Both the position numbers and the translations under genes were made by a program. From NCBI GenBank assembly GCA_964439835.1, contig CAYTPQ010000005.1, positions 40,971-104,970 of the forward strand: DNA of 64,000 bases, in the 5' to 3' direction. Position 1 is the stretch's first letter; every line of letters starts with the position of its first letter. The DNA comes from JAGNLM01 sp964439835 (GTDB lineage: Bacteria > Pseudomonadota > Gammaproteobacteria > JAABTG01). Below the pieces are notes generated by a model. It ran no database searches. It was not told the DNA's origin and saw only the letters and a program-made list of their open reading frames with translations. Below are positions 49,643 through 58,655 of the stretch, piece after piece.

Positions 49643-50413
49643 TCAGCCCGAGGGCAGGGCCGACGCCTCCGGGGCGCCCCCGGAGACGGCCTCCGCCCCG
49701 GGCGCCATGTCCGGCCTCTCGACCAGGAAGCCGCGCATCCGCTCGCTCGCCACGTCGGCGAGTTGGCGCAGGAAGGTCGTGGCCATGCCGGGCTGGTAGC
49801 GGGTCTCGTCGGCGCTCCCGATTGCCAGGACGCCGACCCGGGCCTCGCGCCCGAGCGGCAGCAGGGCCGCAGAGCGGACCTCCGCCCCGACCTCGCCGAA
49901 GAGCACGTGGGCCTGATCGGTCGGGAGCCGGCCGCAGAGCGGAGTGGCCACGCCGAGGATCGGGGCCAGCAACCGCCGAGCGCGCTCGTCGGCGCCCAGG
50001 AACTCCGCCAGGCCGGCGTCCTCGAGCGAGGCAGGAGAGGCGAACAGGCGCACCGCCGCGTGCTCGGCGCCGAAGCTCTCGCGCAGCGCCCGGTACAGGG
50101 TCTCCAGCACCTCCGACAGCCCTGCGCAGGCCACGAGGTCCAGCGTCAGGCCGTGGACCCGCTCACTCAGGTGCTCGTTCTCGCGGGCCGTGGCGACCAG
50201 GTCCTGGAGCCGGTGCCGCAGCTGGCGGCTCTGGTCGCGCAGGACCAGGACCTGGTACTCGATGAGCGACACCGCCCGGCCGCAGGGGTGGCTGACCTCC
50301 ATCTCCCCCACCAGCTCCGCGTGGCGCGCGAAAAAGTCCGGATGCCCTCGCAGGTAGTCGGCCACGAGCTGCTCGATCCCCGACACCGCCCCTTCGGCGT
50401 TCGCCGCACTCAT
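49643..50413 (-). CDS. DUF484 (GAF-like) family protein
   Basis: A 256-residue DUF484 protein. The start MSAANAEGAVSGIEQLVADY, then LRGHPDFFARHAELV and the HPCGRAVSLIEYQV motif identify the family. A central coiled coil (about 65-105) precedes a GAF-like domain. Its ATG overlaps the dapF stop by four bases and GGGGGAG lies upstream. The family almost always sits between dapF and xerC; its function is unknown. Confidence 0.92.
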   Translation of the reverse strand: MSAANAEGAVSGIEQLVADYLRGHPDFFARHAELVGEMEVSHPCGRAVSLIEYQVLVLRDQSRQLRHRLQDLVATARENEHLSERVHGLTLDLVACAGLSEVLETLYRALRESFGAEHAAVRLFASPASLEDAGLAEFLGADERARRLLAPILGVATPLCGRLPTDQAHVLFGEVGAEVRSAALLPLGREARVGVLAIGSADETRYQPGMATTFLRQLADVASERMRGFLVERPDMAPGAEAVSGGAPEASALPSG

Positions 50414-51240
50414 AGTTCTATCTCCCCCTCGTACACCGTCACCGCCGGGCCGGTCATCCACACCGGCCCGGTCCCCCCCTCCCAACGGATCCGTAGCCGC
50501 CCCCCGGGCAGGTCCACGTCGACCGTGTCGGCCAGCAGCGACCAGCGCCGACCGACCGCGACCGCGGCGCAGGCGCCCGTGCCGCAGGCCAGCGTCTCCC
50601 CCGCGCCCCGCTCCCACACCCGCAGCCGGACGTGCCGCGGGTCGACGACCTGCAGGAAGCCCGCGTTCACCCGCCGCGGGAAGCGGGGGTGCACCTCGAT
50701 CCGGGGCCCCAGCGTGCGGACCGGGGCGACGTCCACGTCCGCCACCCGCAACACGACATGGGGGTTGCCCATCGAGACCGCGCCCACCCGGAGCCCCTCG
50801 CCGTCGACCTCCAGGTCGTACTCGGCGGCCTCGCGCTCGGCCAGGAACGGGAGCGCCTCGGGCTGAAAGCGGGGCGCCCCCATGTCCACGGTCACCTGGC
50901 CGTCGGCCTCGACCCGGGGGACAATCACGCCAGCACGGGTTTCCACCCGGATCTCCGTCTTCTGGGTCAGCCCCTTCTCGCGCACGAAGCGAGCGAAGCA
51001 ACGGGCCCCGTTCCCGCACTGCTCGACCTCGCCACCGTCGGCGTTGAAGATCCGGTACCCGAAATCGGCGTCTGCCCCGGCGGGGGGCGTCACCAGCAGG
51101 ACCTGGTCGCAGCCGACGCCGAAGTGCCGGTTGGCGAGCCACCGGACCTGGTCGGGCGTGAGCACCAACGGACGGTGAACCGCGTCGAGCACGACAAAGT
51201 CGTTGCCCAGACCATGCATCTTGGTAAAGGAAAGGCGCAT
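50410..51240 (-). CDS. dapF: Diaminopimelate epimerase
   Basis: A 276-residue cofactor-free epimerase making meso-diaminopimelate for lysine and peptidoglycan. The two catalytic cysteines are Cys75 in VEQCGNGARC and the one in ETLACGTGACAA near the C-terminus. The start MRLSFTKMHGLGNDFVVLDA is the family hallmark. It is divergent from the DUF4124 gene across 108 bases and starts the dapF-DUF484-xerC run. Confidence 0.97.
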   Translation of the reverse strand: MRLSFTKMHGLGNDFVVLDAVHRPLVLTPDQVRWLANRHFGVGCDQVLLVTPPAGADADFGYRIFNADGGEVEQCGNGARCFARFVREKGLTQKTEIRVETRAGVIVPRVEADGQVTVDMGAPRFQPEALPFLAEREAAEYDLEVDGEGLRVGAVSMGNPHVVLRVADVDVAPVRTLGPRIEVHPRFPRRVNAGFLQVVDPRHVRLRVWERGAGETLACGTGACAAVAVGRRWSLLADTVDVDLPGGRLRIRWEGGTGPVWMTGPAVTVYEGEIEL

Positions 51241-51348
51241 GCTGCCGTTAGGTTAGCCGTGCGTACCGGGTTTCGGAGGGCCGACGGCGGCTTGCGTCCG
51301 CACGGACGGCGCGCGGGGCCCGGCGCCCACGATTCAGGAGGACGGAGG

Positions 51349-51783
51349 ATGCGCTGGGCGGTGGCGGGACTCGCCCTGCTCTGCGGGCCGGCGCTCGCGG
51401 AGGGCGTCTACAAGTGGACCGACGCGCAGGGCCGGACCCAGTACGGGGACCGACCGCCGGCCGCGGGCGCGGCCGCCGTTCGCACGCCCGCAGCGCTGCC
51501 GCCGGAGCCCGGCGCGGGCGAGCGCAAGGCCCAGCAGCAGCGGCTGCTGGACGCCTTTGCGGAAGAGCGCCGGGAACAGAAGGAGCGCGCGGAGCAGGCG
51601 CAGCGCGAGGAGCAGACTCGGGCGCGTCACTGCGCCCGGGCGCGCGACCAGGCCCGTGGGCTCGAGGTCGCGGGACAGGTCTACGTCCTCGACGGCCGGG
51701 GCCAGCGGCAGTACCTGGACGATGGCGCCAGGTCGCAGGCGCTCGCGAAGGCTCGTGAGGATGTGCGGCGCTGGTGCCCATGA
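51349..51783 (+). CDS. Exported DUF4124 domain protein
   Basis: A 144-residue secreted protein. A signal peptide (MRWAVAGLALLCGPALA) is followed by the DUF4124 motif EGVYKWTDAQGRTQYGDRPP (about 18-37). The rest (about 60-105) is a charged helix rich in Gln/Glu/Arg, then CARARDQARGLEVAGQVYVL. Two cysteines (about 96 and 143) could form a disulfide. AGGAGGACGGAGG precedes the ATG. Function unknown. Confidence 0.88.
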   Translation: MRWAVAGLALLCGPALAEGVYKWTDAQGRTQYGDRPPAAGAAAVRTPAALPPEPGAGERKAQQQRLLDAFAEERREQKERAEQAQREEQTRARHCARARDQARGLEVAGQVYVLDGRGQRQYLDDGARSQALAKAREDVRRWCP

Positions 51784-51965
51784 GTCCGCTTTCCCTCCTA
51801 CGCTCCCGACCGGAGAGCGGCCGGCGGATCGTTCCTTCTGGTTTTCAGTGAATTATCGAATACACTTGTCACACTGGTAGAGATGATAGCACGGGGACGG
51901 TTGAAGATGCGGCACGATCGCACGCCGTCGAGCCGAAAGCCGGGGAAGCGACAAGGACGGGCTTG

Positions 51966-52796
51966 ATGTCCCTGCGAGGCAAGCTGGAGATGGCCGGTGT
52001 CACTGACGTGGGCCGTAAGCGCGACCACAACGAGGACACCATCGTGACGGACCCGAACCTCGGCCTCGCGGTCCTCGCCGACGGCATGGGCGGCTACAAG
52101 GCGGGCGAGGTCGCGAGCGCCCTGGCCGCCAACGTGCTGCTGGAGGAGGTCCGCCGCGGGCTACGCAGGCAGGACGCCTCCTCGGTCGACGAGGTCACGG
52201 GCTACACCCGGGCCTCGCTGGTCATCCGCGACGCCATCAACCGCGCCAACGACTCGATCTTCCAGGCAGCGCAACAGCAGCCCCAGTGCCAGGGCATGGG
52301 CACGACGCTGGTCTCGCTCCTGTTCCACGACAACCAGGTGAGCGTGGGCCACGTCGGCGACTCGCGCCTGTACCGAGTCCGGGGGGAGGAGATCGAGCAG
52401 CTGACGGTCGACCACTCCCTGATGCAGGAGCTGGTGGACCGCGGCTTCTACACACCCGAAGAGGCCCGGCGCAACGTTCAGAAGAACCTGGTGACCCGCG
52501 CGGTGGGGGTGGACCCAACGGTCAACGCCGACCTGCAGGAGGAACCGGTGCTGCCGGGGGACCTCTACCTGCTCTGCTCCGACGGGCTTTCCGACCTGGT
52601 GGACGACCAGGACATCCACTTAACCCTGACCCGGTACGGTGCTAACCTTCCCGAGGCTGCGCAACGCCTGGTCGAGTTGGCCAATGCCAGGGGCGGGACC
52701 GACAACGTGTCGGTCATTCTGATTCGCGCGCTGCGGCCGTTCCCTGCCCGCCGCCGCGGCCCCTGGCACTCGAAGGTACTCCACTGGTTCACCTGA
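51966..52796 (+). CDS. PP2C-type Ser/Thr phosphatase (Stp1-like)
   Basis: A 276-residue metal-dependent protein phosphatase. PPM motifs are VTDVGRKRDHNEDTIV (about 12-27), VLADGMGGYKAGEVAS, GMGTTLVSLL, VGHVGDSRLYRV and LYLLCSDGLSDLVDD, with the closing GGTDNVSVILI. All metal-binding Asp residues are present. The ATG at 51966 is preferred over a TTG one codon earlier. It is 20 bases upstream of an FHA-domain gene. No Ser/Thr kinase is in the window. Confidence 0.92.
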   Translation: MSLRGKLEMAGVTDVGRKRDHNEDTIVTDPNLGLAVLADGMGGYKAGEVASALAANVLLEEVRRGLRRQDASSVDEVTGYTRASLVIRDAINRANDSIFQAAQQQPQCQGMGTTLVSLLFHDNQVSVGHVGDSRLYRVRGEEIEQLTVDHSLMQELVDRGFYTPEEARRNVQKNLVTRAVGVDPTVNADLQEEPVLPGDLYLLCSDGLSDLVDDQDIHLTLTRYGANLPEAAQRLVELANARGGTDNVSVILIRALRPFPARRRGPWHSKVLHWFT

Positions 52797-52816
52797 GGCG
52801 TAAGGACGGACCGACC

Positions 52817-53602
52817 ATGACCGCGAAGCTGGTGCTGAGTCTGAACGGTGCGGTGCTGCGCGAGTTCCCGCTGAACCGCGAGCGCACGACGATCGGTCGA
52901 CGCCCCGAGAACGACATCCACATCGACAATCTGGCGGTGAGCGGGCAGCACGCCCTCATCATCACCATCCTGAACGACTCGTTCCTGGAAGACCTGGGCA
53001 GCACCAACGGGACCTACGTCAACGGCCGTCTGGTGAAGAAGCACGCCCTGCAGCACGGGGATGCTGTCACCATCGGCAAGCACGAGCTGCGCTACATCAA
53101 CGAGCAGGCGTCCACCCACGACTCGGACTTCGAGAAGACGATGATCATCCGTCCGGGTCTCGTGAGCCAGCCGTCGGTGGCCATGCGCCAGGGCAACGCC
53201 GCCGCGGCGCTGGCCGAGCGGCCCACCTCCACCGTTCACCCGCACCCCGCAACGGTCCACCGCCCGCTCGCCGCGGTCGCCGCCGCCCAGGCCGTGAGCC
53301 CGGCGCCGGTGCCCCCGCCGCCGCCGACCGACGTCCAGCTGCCGCTGGCCCGCATTCAGGTCCTGAACGGCCCCGCCGCCGGCAAGGAACTGGAGCTCAA
53401 GAAGGCGCTGACGACGCTCGGCAAGCCGGGCGTCCAGGTGGCCGTAATCACCCGCCGCGCCCACGGCTACTTCATCACCCAGGTCGAGGGCACGCGGCCG
53501 CTCGTGAACGGTCAGCCCATCGGTGCCCAGGCCCACCCGCTGCTCGAGAACGACGTGATCGAGCTCGCCGGGGTGAAGATGGAGTTCTCCTTCATCGGCT
53601 GA
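52817..53602 (+). CDS. FHA-domain protein with two FHA-like units
   Basis: A 261-residue protein. The N-terminal FHA domain (about 5-95) is intact: TTIGRRPENDIHIDNLAVSG, then LEDLGSTNGTYVNGRLV, which bind phospho-threonine. A Pro/Ala linker (about 140-175) leads to a second, weaker FHA-like fold (TTLGKPGVQVAVITRRAHGY, then PLVNGQPIGAQAHPLLENDV) that lacks the conserved Arg/Ser. It pairs with the phosphatase upstream. Its tail overlaps the DUF1841 gene by 11 bases. Confidence 0.9.
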   Translation: MTAKLVLSLNGAVLREFPLNRERTTIGRRPENDIHIDNLAVSGQHALIITILNDSFLEDLGSTNGTYVNGRLVKKHALQHGDAVTIGKHELRYINEQASTHDSDFEKTMIIRPGLVSQPSVAMRQGNAAAALAERPTSTVHPHPATVHRPLAAVAAAQAVSPAPVPPPPPTDVQLPLARIQVLNGPAAGKELELKKALTTLGKPGVQVAVITRRAHGYFITQVEGTRPLVNGQPIGAQAHPLLENDVIELAGVKMEFSFIG

Positions 53603-54035
53603 GCAGGCGCTTCAGGCAGTCCCGGTAGGCGTCCTCGTCCTGGAACCGCCCGGTCCTCTGGGCCTCCCAGAGGGCCTTCGCGAGGCATTCCATCATGGCG
53701 TGCTCGGCCTCGTGCGCACTGCCGCGACGGGCGGTGAGCCGCTCGTGCAGACGGCGGATCCCCTTCGGCCGATCAGTCGCCACCTGTTCCCGGAGCCCCA
53801 GGTGCATCCCCATGTGCAGGAACGGGTTGGCCTCGCCCAGGGCCGGTTGGAACTCCCGCGTCAAGGCGTCTTCACTCTCCAGGAGCCCGTGGTATTCCGG
53901 GTGCTCCTGCACCACCGCCGCCACCTGGGCCTGCAGCGGCTCGAGCGGAAGGCCCTCCCGGAGCCGAAGCCAGGCGTTGCGGTAGTACTGCCGGAGGTCC
54001 GCGCGACCGGAGCCGGCGGGCGGCGAGTCAGTCAC
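53592..54035 (-). CDS. DUF1841 family protein
   Basis: A 147-residue soluble protein of DUF1841. Diagnostic text is LRQYYRNAWLRLREGLPLEP, ALGEANPFLHMGMHLGLREQ and EAEHAMMECLAKALWEAQRT. Several His and Cys residues in conserved helices suggest metal binding but this is unproven. The GTG start overlaps the nth stop by eight bases, so it is likely co-transcribed with rsx-nth. Confidence 0.9.
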   Translation of the reverse strand: MTDSPPAGSGRADLRQYYRNAWLRLREGLPLEPLQAQVAAVVQEHPEYHGLLESEDALTREFQPALGEANPFLHMGMHLGLREQVATDRPKGIRRLHERLTARRGSAHEAEHAMMECLAKALWEAQRTGRFQDEDAYRDCLKRLLSR

Positions 54036-54684
54036 GCTGTCGCCCTCGGGACCGCTCGGCCTGCCTGCGATAGTCGCAGAGGTCCGCGATCCGGCAGGCC
54101 TCGCACTTGGGGTTGCGGGCGGTGCAGACGTAACGCCCGTGCAGGATGAGCCAGTGGTGCGCGTGGCGCAGGTAACGGGGGGGAACGACCTTCATGAGCC
54201 CCTGCTCGACCGCGAGCGGCGTCTTGCCCGGCGCCAGGCCGGTGCGGTTGGCGACCCGGAAGATGTGGGTGTCGACGGCGATGGTCGGCTCGCCGAACGC
54301 GGTGTTCAGGACCACGTTGGCGGTCTTGCGACCGACCCCGGGCAGCGCCTCCAGCGCGGCGCGGTCCCGCGGGACCTCCCCGCCGTGGCGCTCGAGCAGC
54401 AGCCGGCAGGTCTCGAGGATGTTGGCCGCCTTGCTGTTGTAAAGGCCGATGGTCTTCACGTACTCCTTGAATCCGTCGAGGCCGAGGGCCAAGACCGCCG
54501 CCGGGGTGTTGGCCACGGGAAAGAGCCGTGCGGTCGCCATGTTGACGCCCTTGTCGGTCGCCTGGGCCGAAAGGATGACCGCCACCAGCAGCTCGAACGG
54601 CGTGCTGTGGCGAAGCTCGCCCTTCGGCTCCGGGTCGGCCGCCTCGAACCGAGCGAAGACCTCCGCGACCTGCCTTCGATTCAC
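54028..54684 (-). CDS. nth: Endonuclease III
   Basis: A 218-residue DNA glycosylase/AP lyase for oxidised pyrimidines. The helix-hairpin-helix is LEALPGVGRKTANVVLN with catalytic Lys, and the catalytic Asp is in IAVDTHIFRVANR. The C-terminal [4Fe-4S] ligands follow the exact C-x6-C-x2-C-x5-C spacing (CTARNPKCEACRIADLC). I chose the GTG at 54684 by alignment with the family start; the open frame extends to 54723. It follows rsxE, the classic rsxABCDGE-nth order. Confidence 0.96.
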   Translation of the reverse strand: MNRRQVAEVFARFEAADPEPKGELRHSTPFELLVAVILSAQATDKGVNMATARLFPVANTPAAVLALGLDGFKEYVKTIGLYNSKAANILETCRLLLERHGGEVPRDRAALEALPGVGRKTANVVLNTAFGEPTIAVDTHIFRVANRTGLAPGKTPLAVEQGLMKVVPPRYLRHAHHWLILHGRYVCTARNPKCEACRIADLCDYRRQAERSRGRQRD

Positions 54685-54700
54685 GTCGGGCGTCGCGGGC

Positions 54701-55390
54701 TCAGGACATCGCAGGCTGCGCACCGGCCGGTGCGAGCGCCGCTCGGCGCGCGGCCCGGTGGCGGTCGATGGCGTTCTTCGCCGCGATCATCAGGCCCAGG
54801 CCGATGAAGGCCCCCGGCGGAAGCATGGCGGCGAGGAAACCAGGGTAATCCGGGATCACGGTCACCGTCATCCAGCCGGCCCACTCCCCGAGCATCGTGC
54901 TGGCCTGGGCCATCAGGGTCCCCTGGCCGGCGACCTCGCGCATCGCGCCCAGCACGAAGAGCACCGCCGTGAACCCTACACCGACCGCGAGCCCATCCAC
55001 CAGGGAGGGCAGCACGGGGTTGCGCGAGGCGAAGGCCTCTGCACGACCGAGGACGTTGCAGTTCACGACGATCAGCGGGATGAAGATCCCCAGGACCGCC
55101 GCCAGGGCGGGGAAGTACGCCTTCATCAGCAGGTCGATGACGGTGACCACCGAGGCGATGACGATGACGTAGACCGGGATCCGCACCTCCGGGTGCACGA
55201 AGTTGGCGATCAGCGAGACCACCACGTTGGTGGTGGCGAGCACCACCAACGTGGCGACCCCGAGACCCAGCCCGTTCACCGCCGACGAGGTGACGGCGAG
55301 CGTCGGGCACAGGCCGAGCACCGCCACCAGGGCGGGGTTGTTGGTCCACAGCCCGTCGCGGACGATGGTCCCGAAAGTCGCGGAGCTCAC
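54701..55390 (-). CDS. rsxE: Electron transport complex subunit RsxE/RnfE
   Basis: A 229-residue integral membrane subunit. Six membrane segments, for example VLGLCPTLAVTSSAVNGLGL and GVGFTAVLFVLGAMREVAGQ, the latter typical of RnfA/E. The conserved Cys in LGLCPTLAV and in NCNVLGRAEAF sit at the membrane iron-sulfur site shared with RsxA. Twenty-four bases separate it from rsxG. Confidence 0.95.
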   Translation of the reverse strand: MSSATFGTIVRDGLWTNNPALVAVLGLCPTLAVTSSAVNGLGLGVATLVVLATTNVVVSLIANFVHPEVRIPVYVIVIASVVTVIDLLMKAYFPALAAVLGIFIPLIVVNCNVLGRAEAFASRNPVLPSLVDGLAVGVGFTAVLFVLGAMREVAGQGTLMAQASTMLGEWAGWMTVTVIPDYPGFLAAMLPPGAFIGLGLMIAAKNAIDRHRAARRAALAPAGAQPAMS

Positions 55391-55414
55391 GTCGGCACCT
55401 CCGATAAGGACCCG

Positions 55415-56071
55415 CTAGCCGTCTCGGCCGCCCGGGCGCTCCGCCAGCGTCGAGCCGGTGGGGGCAAATAGCTCCTCCCGGTGCACCCCGTAGTACTCGA
55501 GCGCGTTGCGCACCGCCTTCACCACCGCCCGAGGGGTGATGGTCGCACCGGTGAACTGATCGAAAGCGCCGCCGTCCTTCTTGACCTTCCAGCGCTCCGG
55601 CGCGGGGTCCGACAGCGAGCGCCCGGTAAAGCGCAGGATCCAGCTCGAGCGGCGTTCCTCGATCAGGTCCCCGAGGCCGGGGGTCTCCTGGTGCGAGAGC
55701 ACGCGCACCCCGGCGAGCGTGCCATCTTGGTTCACCGCCACCATCAGCTTGATCCGACCCGCGTAACCGTCCGGCGCCACTGGCGTGAGGATCACGGCGA
55801 CCGACTCACCGCCGCGGCGCGCCCGGTACACCGGGACCGGGGCGTCGGTGCCGAGCAGCCGGGCGTCCCGGACCTCGACCACGTCCGCCGCCGGGTCGTT
55901 GTCGTGGGCCTCGGGACTCACGACCGCGTGCAGGCTGCGCAGCAGCGCTTGGCGCTCCACCTCGGCGATCCGGTCTCGGGTCGCCGCGTGGGTCAGGGCA
56001 ACCAGGAGCACCCCAGCCGCCGCGAACACGGCCAGCACCACTGCGGCCCGGCTCATGGCTCGCAGCAGCAC
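55415..56071 (-). CDS. rsxG: Electron transport complex subunit RsxG/RnfG
   Basis: A 218-residue periplasmic flavoprotein with one N-terminal membrane helix (AAVVLAVFAAAGVLLVALTH). The covalent FMN threonine motif is FDQFTGATITPRAVV (about 173-187). The GTG at 56071 gives the length expected of the family; an ATG five codons in (56056) is possible. It follows rsxD by two bases. Confidence 0.93.
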   Translation of the reverse strand: MLLRAMSRAAVVLAVFAAAGVLLVALTHAATRDRIAEVERQALLRSLHAVVSPEAHDNDPAADVVEVRDARLLGTDAPVPVYRARRGGESVAVILTPVAPDGYAGRIKLMVAVNQDGTLAGVRVLSHQETPGLGDLIEERRSSWILRFTGRSLSDPAPERWKVKKDGGAFDQFTGATITPRAVVKAVRNALEYYGVHREELFAPTGSTLAERPGGRDG

Positions 56072-56073
56072 GC

Positions 56074-57111
56074 TCAGGCCGCCCCGTGGCCGAACACCCG
56101 CGGCTGGGTGTAGTGGTCGATGGTCGGCGCCGCGATGTTCATGATCAGCACAGAAAAGGCCACCGCGTCCGGGTACCCACCCCAGGTGCGGATCACGTAG
56201 GTGAGCACCCCGATGCCGCCGGCGTATACCAGCCGTCCCAGCGGCGTGGTCGACGCCGTGACCGGGTCGGTCGCGATGAAGAAGGCACCCAGCATGGCGG
56301 CGCCCGCGAAGAGGTGGAACAGCGGGGGCGCGTACCGGGCCGGGTCGATCAGGTTGAAGAGCAGCGCCAGGGCGAAGAGCGAGCCGAGCATCGCCAGCGG
56401 GATGTGCCAGGTGATCACACGCCGGTAGAGCAACCAGAGTCCGCCGGCCAGGAAACCCAGGCTCACCCATTCCCACCCCTGCCCGCCCAGCGCGCCGAAG
56501 ATCGGGCCGGACCGGGCCTCGGGGACACTCAGGCCGGCACCCAGCTTGACCTTCAGGTAGTCGAGGGGGGTCGCCCCCGTCAGCGCGTCGATGGGGCCGC
56601 TCGCCGGCGCCCCTGTGAAGATCACTCGGACGCTGTCCAGGAACCCCACCGGGTGACCGCTGACGACCTCCGCGGCAGGCCAGACCGTCATGTACTTCGG
56701 GAAGGAGACGAGCAGCAGTACGTAGCCGACCATCGCCGGGTTGAAGGGGTTGTAACCCAGCCCCCCGTACAGGTGCTTGCCCACGACGATCGCGAAGGCC
56801 GTGCCGACCGCGGTGATCCACCAGGGCGCGACCGGCGGGAGGGCCACGGCCAGCAGGGCGCCGGTGAGCACCGCGCTGCCGTCCCCAAGGAACTGGCGCA
56901 CGGGCCGCCCCCGCAGCACCAGCATCGCCCACTCCGTACCCAGCGCAACCGCCACCGCGAGCACCAGGTTGACGACCACGCCCCAGCCGAGGAACCAGAC
57001 GTAGGCGACCACCCCCGGCAGCAAGGCGAGGAGCACGGTCAGCATCACCGTCCGCACGCTCGCCTCGCCGTGCCGGTGGGGCGAGATCGGGGTGATCAGG
57101 CGCGCGCTCAC
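56074..57111 (-). CDS. rsxD: Electron transport complex subunit RsxD/RnfD
   Basis: A 345-residue membrane subunit with about nine segments. The covalent FMN motif is DALTGATPLDYLK (about 180-192), with Thr in TGAT. The N-terminus SARLITPISPHRHGEASVRT is characteristic. The GTG start overlaps the rsxC stop. Confidence 0.95.
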   Translation of the reverse strand: MSARLITPISPHRHGEASVRTVMLTVLLALLPGVVAYVWFLGWGVVVNLVLAVAVALGTEWAMLVLRGRPVRQFLGDGSAVLTGALLAVALPPVAPWWITAVGTAFAIVVGKHLYGGLGYNPFNPAMVGYVLLLVSFPKYMTVWPAAEVVSGHPVGFLDSVRVIFTGAPASGPIDALTGATPLDYLKVKLGAGLSVPEARSGPIFGALGGQGWEWVSLGFLAGGLWLLYRRVITWHIPLAMLGSLFALALLFNLIDPARYAPPLFHLFAGAAMLGAFFIATDPVTASTTPLGRLVYAGGIGVLTYVIRTWGGYPDAVAFSVLIMNIAAPTIDHYTQPRVFGHGAA

Positions 57112-58655
57112 GCCCCTGCCTCCGCATCGGTCCCGGCCTTCGCCGCCTGCTTCGCCCGGGCCCGCTCGATGGCCGCCTGGACCGCGGCCTTCTTGGGGTC
57201 CTCCGCGGGCTCGGCCGCCGGCTCCGAGGCAGTCGCCTTCTTCTTCTGCTGCTGGCGCTCCTCGCGCTCGCGCTTCTCGGCCTCGAGGCGCTCGACCCGG
57301 CGGGCGTGGCGGCGCTTGGCGACCTCGGCCCGGTGGCGATCACGCTCGATCGCCCAGATCTCGGTCTTGGCGTAGCGGTAGTAGTGCACCAGGGGGATGT
57401 GGCTCGGGCAGACGTAGGCGCAGCAGCCGCACTCGATGCAGTCGAAGAGGTGGTAGTCCTGCACCAGGTCGAAGTTCTTCGAGCGCGCGTGCCAGTAGAG
57501 CTGCTGGGGCAGCAGGTGCATCGGGCAGGCCCTGGCACAGGCGCCGCAACGGATGCACGGCAGCGGGACGTCCGTGGTCGCCGGCGGAACGTCCACCAGC
57601 AGGCAGTTGCTGGTCTTCACCACGGGCGCGCGGTCGTCGTGGAGCGAGAAGCCCATCATCGGCCCACCCAGGATCAGCGCCCTCGCCTGCACCGGCCTCG
57701 GCTCGCACTGGGCGAGCAGGTGCGCGACCGGGGTACCGAAGGGCACCTCCAGATTACGAGGGTGGCCGACCCCGTTACCGGTGACCGTGACGACCCGGGA
57801 CACCAGGGGCTCGCCCCGCTCCACCGCCCGGTGCAGGGCCGCCGCGGTGGCGACGTTCTGCACCACCACCCCGAGCTCGATCGGGAGCTTCCCGCTCGGG
57901 ACCTCCCGCCCGGTGAGGACCGAGATCAGCTGCTTCTCGCCGCCGGTGGGGTAGACGGTCGGGATTAGCTCCACCTCCACCCCGTCACTCGTGACCCGGC
58001 GCAGGGCCTCGTAGGCCTCTGGCTTGTTGTCCTCGATGCCGATGACGCAGCGCTTCGCCTGGACCGCGTGGCGGACGATGCGGGCGCCGGCCACCACCTC
58101 CTCCGGGCGCTCGCGCATCAGACGGTCGTCGCAAGTGATGTAGGGCTCGCACTCGGCGCCGTTCAGGATGACGGTGTCGACGGTCTTGCCGGGCCCGGGG
58201 TTCAGCTTGATGAAGGTCGGGAACCCGGCCCCGCCCATGCCGACGATCCCGGCGTCGCGCACGACGTTGCGCAGCCGGCTGGGATCCGCCGACTGCCAGT
58301 CCCCGAGCGGCGTCCGCTCTGCCCAGGCGTCCTCGCCGTCCGGCTCCACGACGATGCAGGGCGCACTGAGCCCCGAGGGGTGCGGGACGGGCCGGTCCTC
58401 GACTGCGACCACCCGTCCCGAGGTCGAGGCGTGCACGGGGACGCTGACGTAGCCCCCCGCCTTCGCGATGACCTGGCCCTTGAGTACGCGGTCGCCGGCC
58501 CCGACCACCGGCTCGGCCGGAGCGCCGATGTGCTGCTGCAGGGGAAAGACCAGCAGGTCCGGCAGGGGCGTCGCCGCCACCGGCTCGCGGTTGGAGAGCT
58601 CCTTGAATCCGGGCGGGTGAATGCCTCCGGGGAGCGGGAAGACCCTCGGGCTCAC
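57108..58655 (-). CDS. rsxC: Electron transport complex subunit RsxC/RnfC
   Basis: A 515-residue peripheral subunit related to NuoF, carrying FMN/NADH-binding and iron-sulfur domains. It starts SPRVFPLPGGIHPPGFKELS. The Gly-rich motif is IVGMGGAGFPTFIKLNPGPG (about 137-156). The two [4Fe-4S] motifs are CIRCGACARACP and CIECGCCAYVCP. The C-terminal 80 residues are a charged Lys/Arg/Glu coiled tail. The GTG start overlaps the rsxB stop. Confidence 0.95.
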   Translation of the reverse strand: MSPRVFPLPGGIHPPGFKELSNREPVAATPLPDLLVFPLQQHIGAPAEPVVGAGDRVLKGQVIAKAGGYVSVPVHASTSGRVVAVEDRPVPHPSGLSAPCIVVEPDGEDAWAERTPLGDWQSADPSRLRNVVRDAGIVGMGGAGFPTFIKLNPGPGKTVDTVILNGAECEPYITCDDRLMRERPEEVVAGARIVRHAVQAKRCVIGIEDNKPEAYEALRRVTSDGVEVELIPTVYPTGGEKQLISVLTGREVPSGKLPIELGVVVQNVATAAALHRAVERGEPLVSRVVTVTGNGVGHPRNLEVPFGTPVAHLLAQCEPRPVQARALILGGPMMGFSLHDDRAPVVKTSNCLLVDVPPATTDVPLPCIRCGACARACPMHLLPQQLYWHARSKNFDLVQDYHLFDCIECGCCAYVCPSHIPLVHYYRYAKTEIWAIERDRHRAEVAKRRHARRVERLEAEKREREERQQQKKKATASEPAAEPAEDPKKAAVQAAIERARAKQAAKAGTDAEAGA

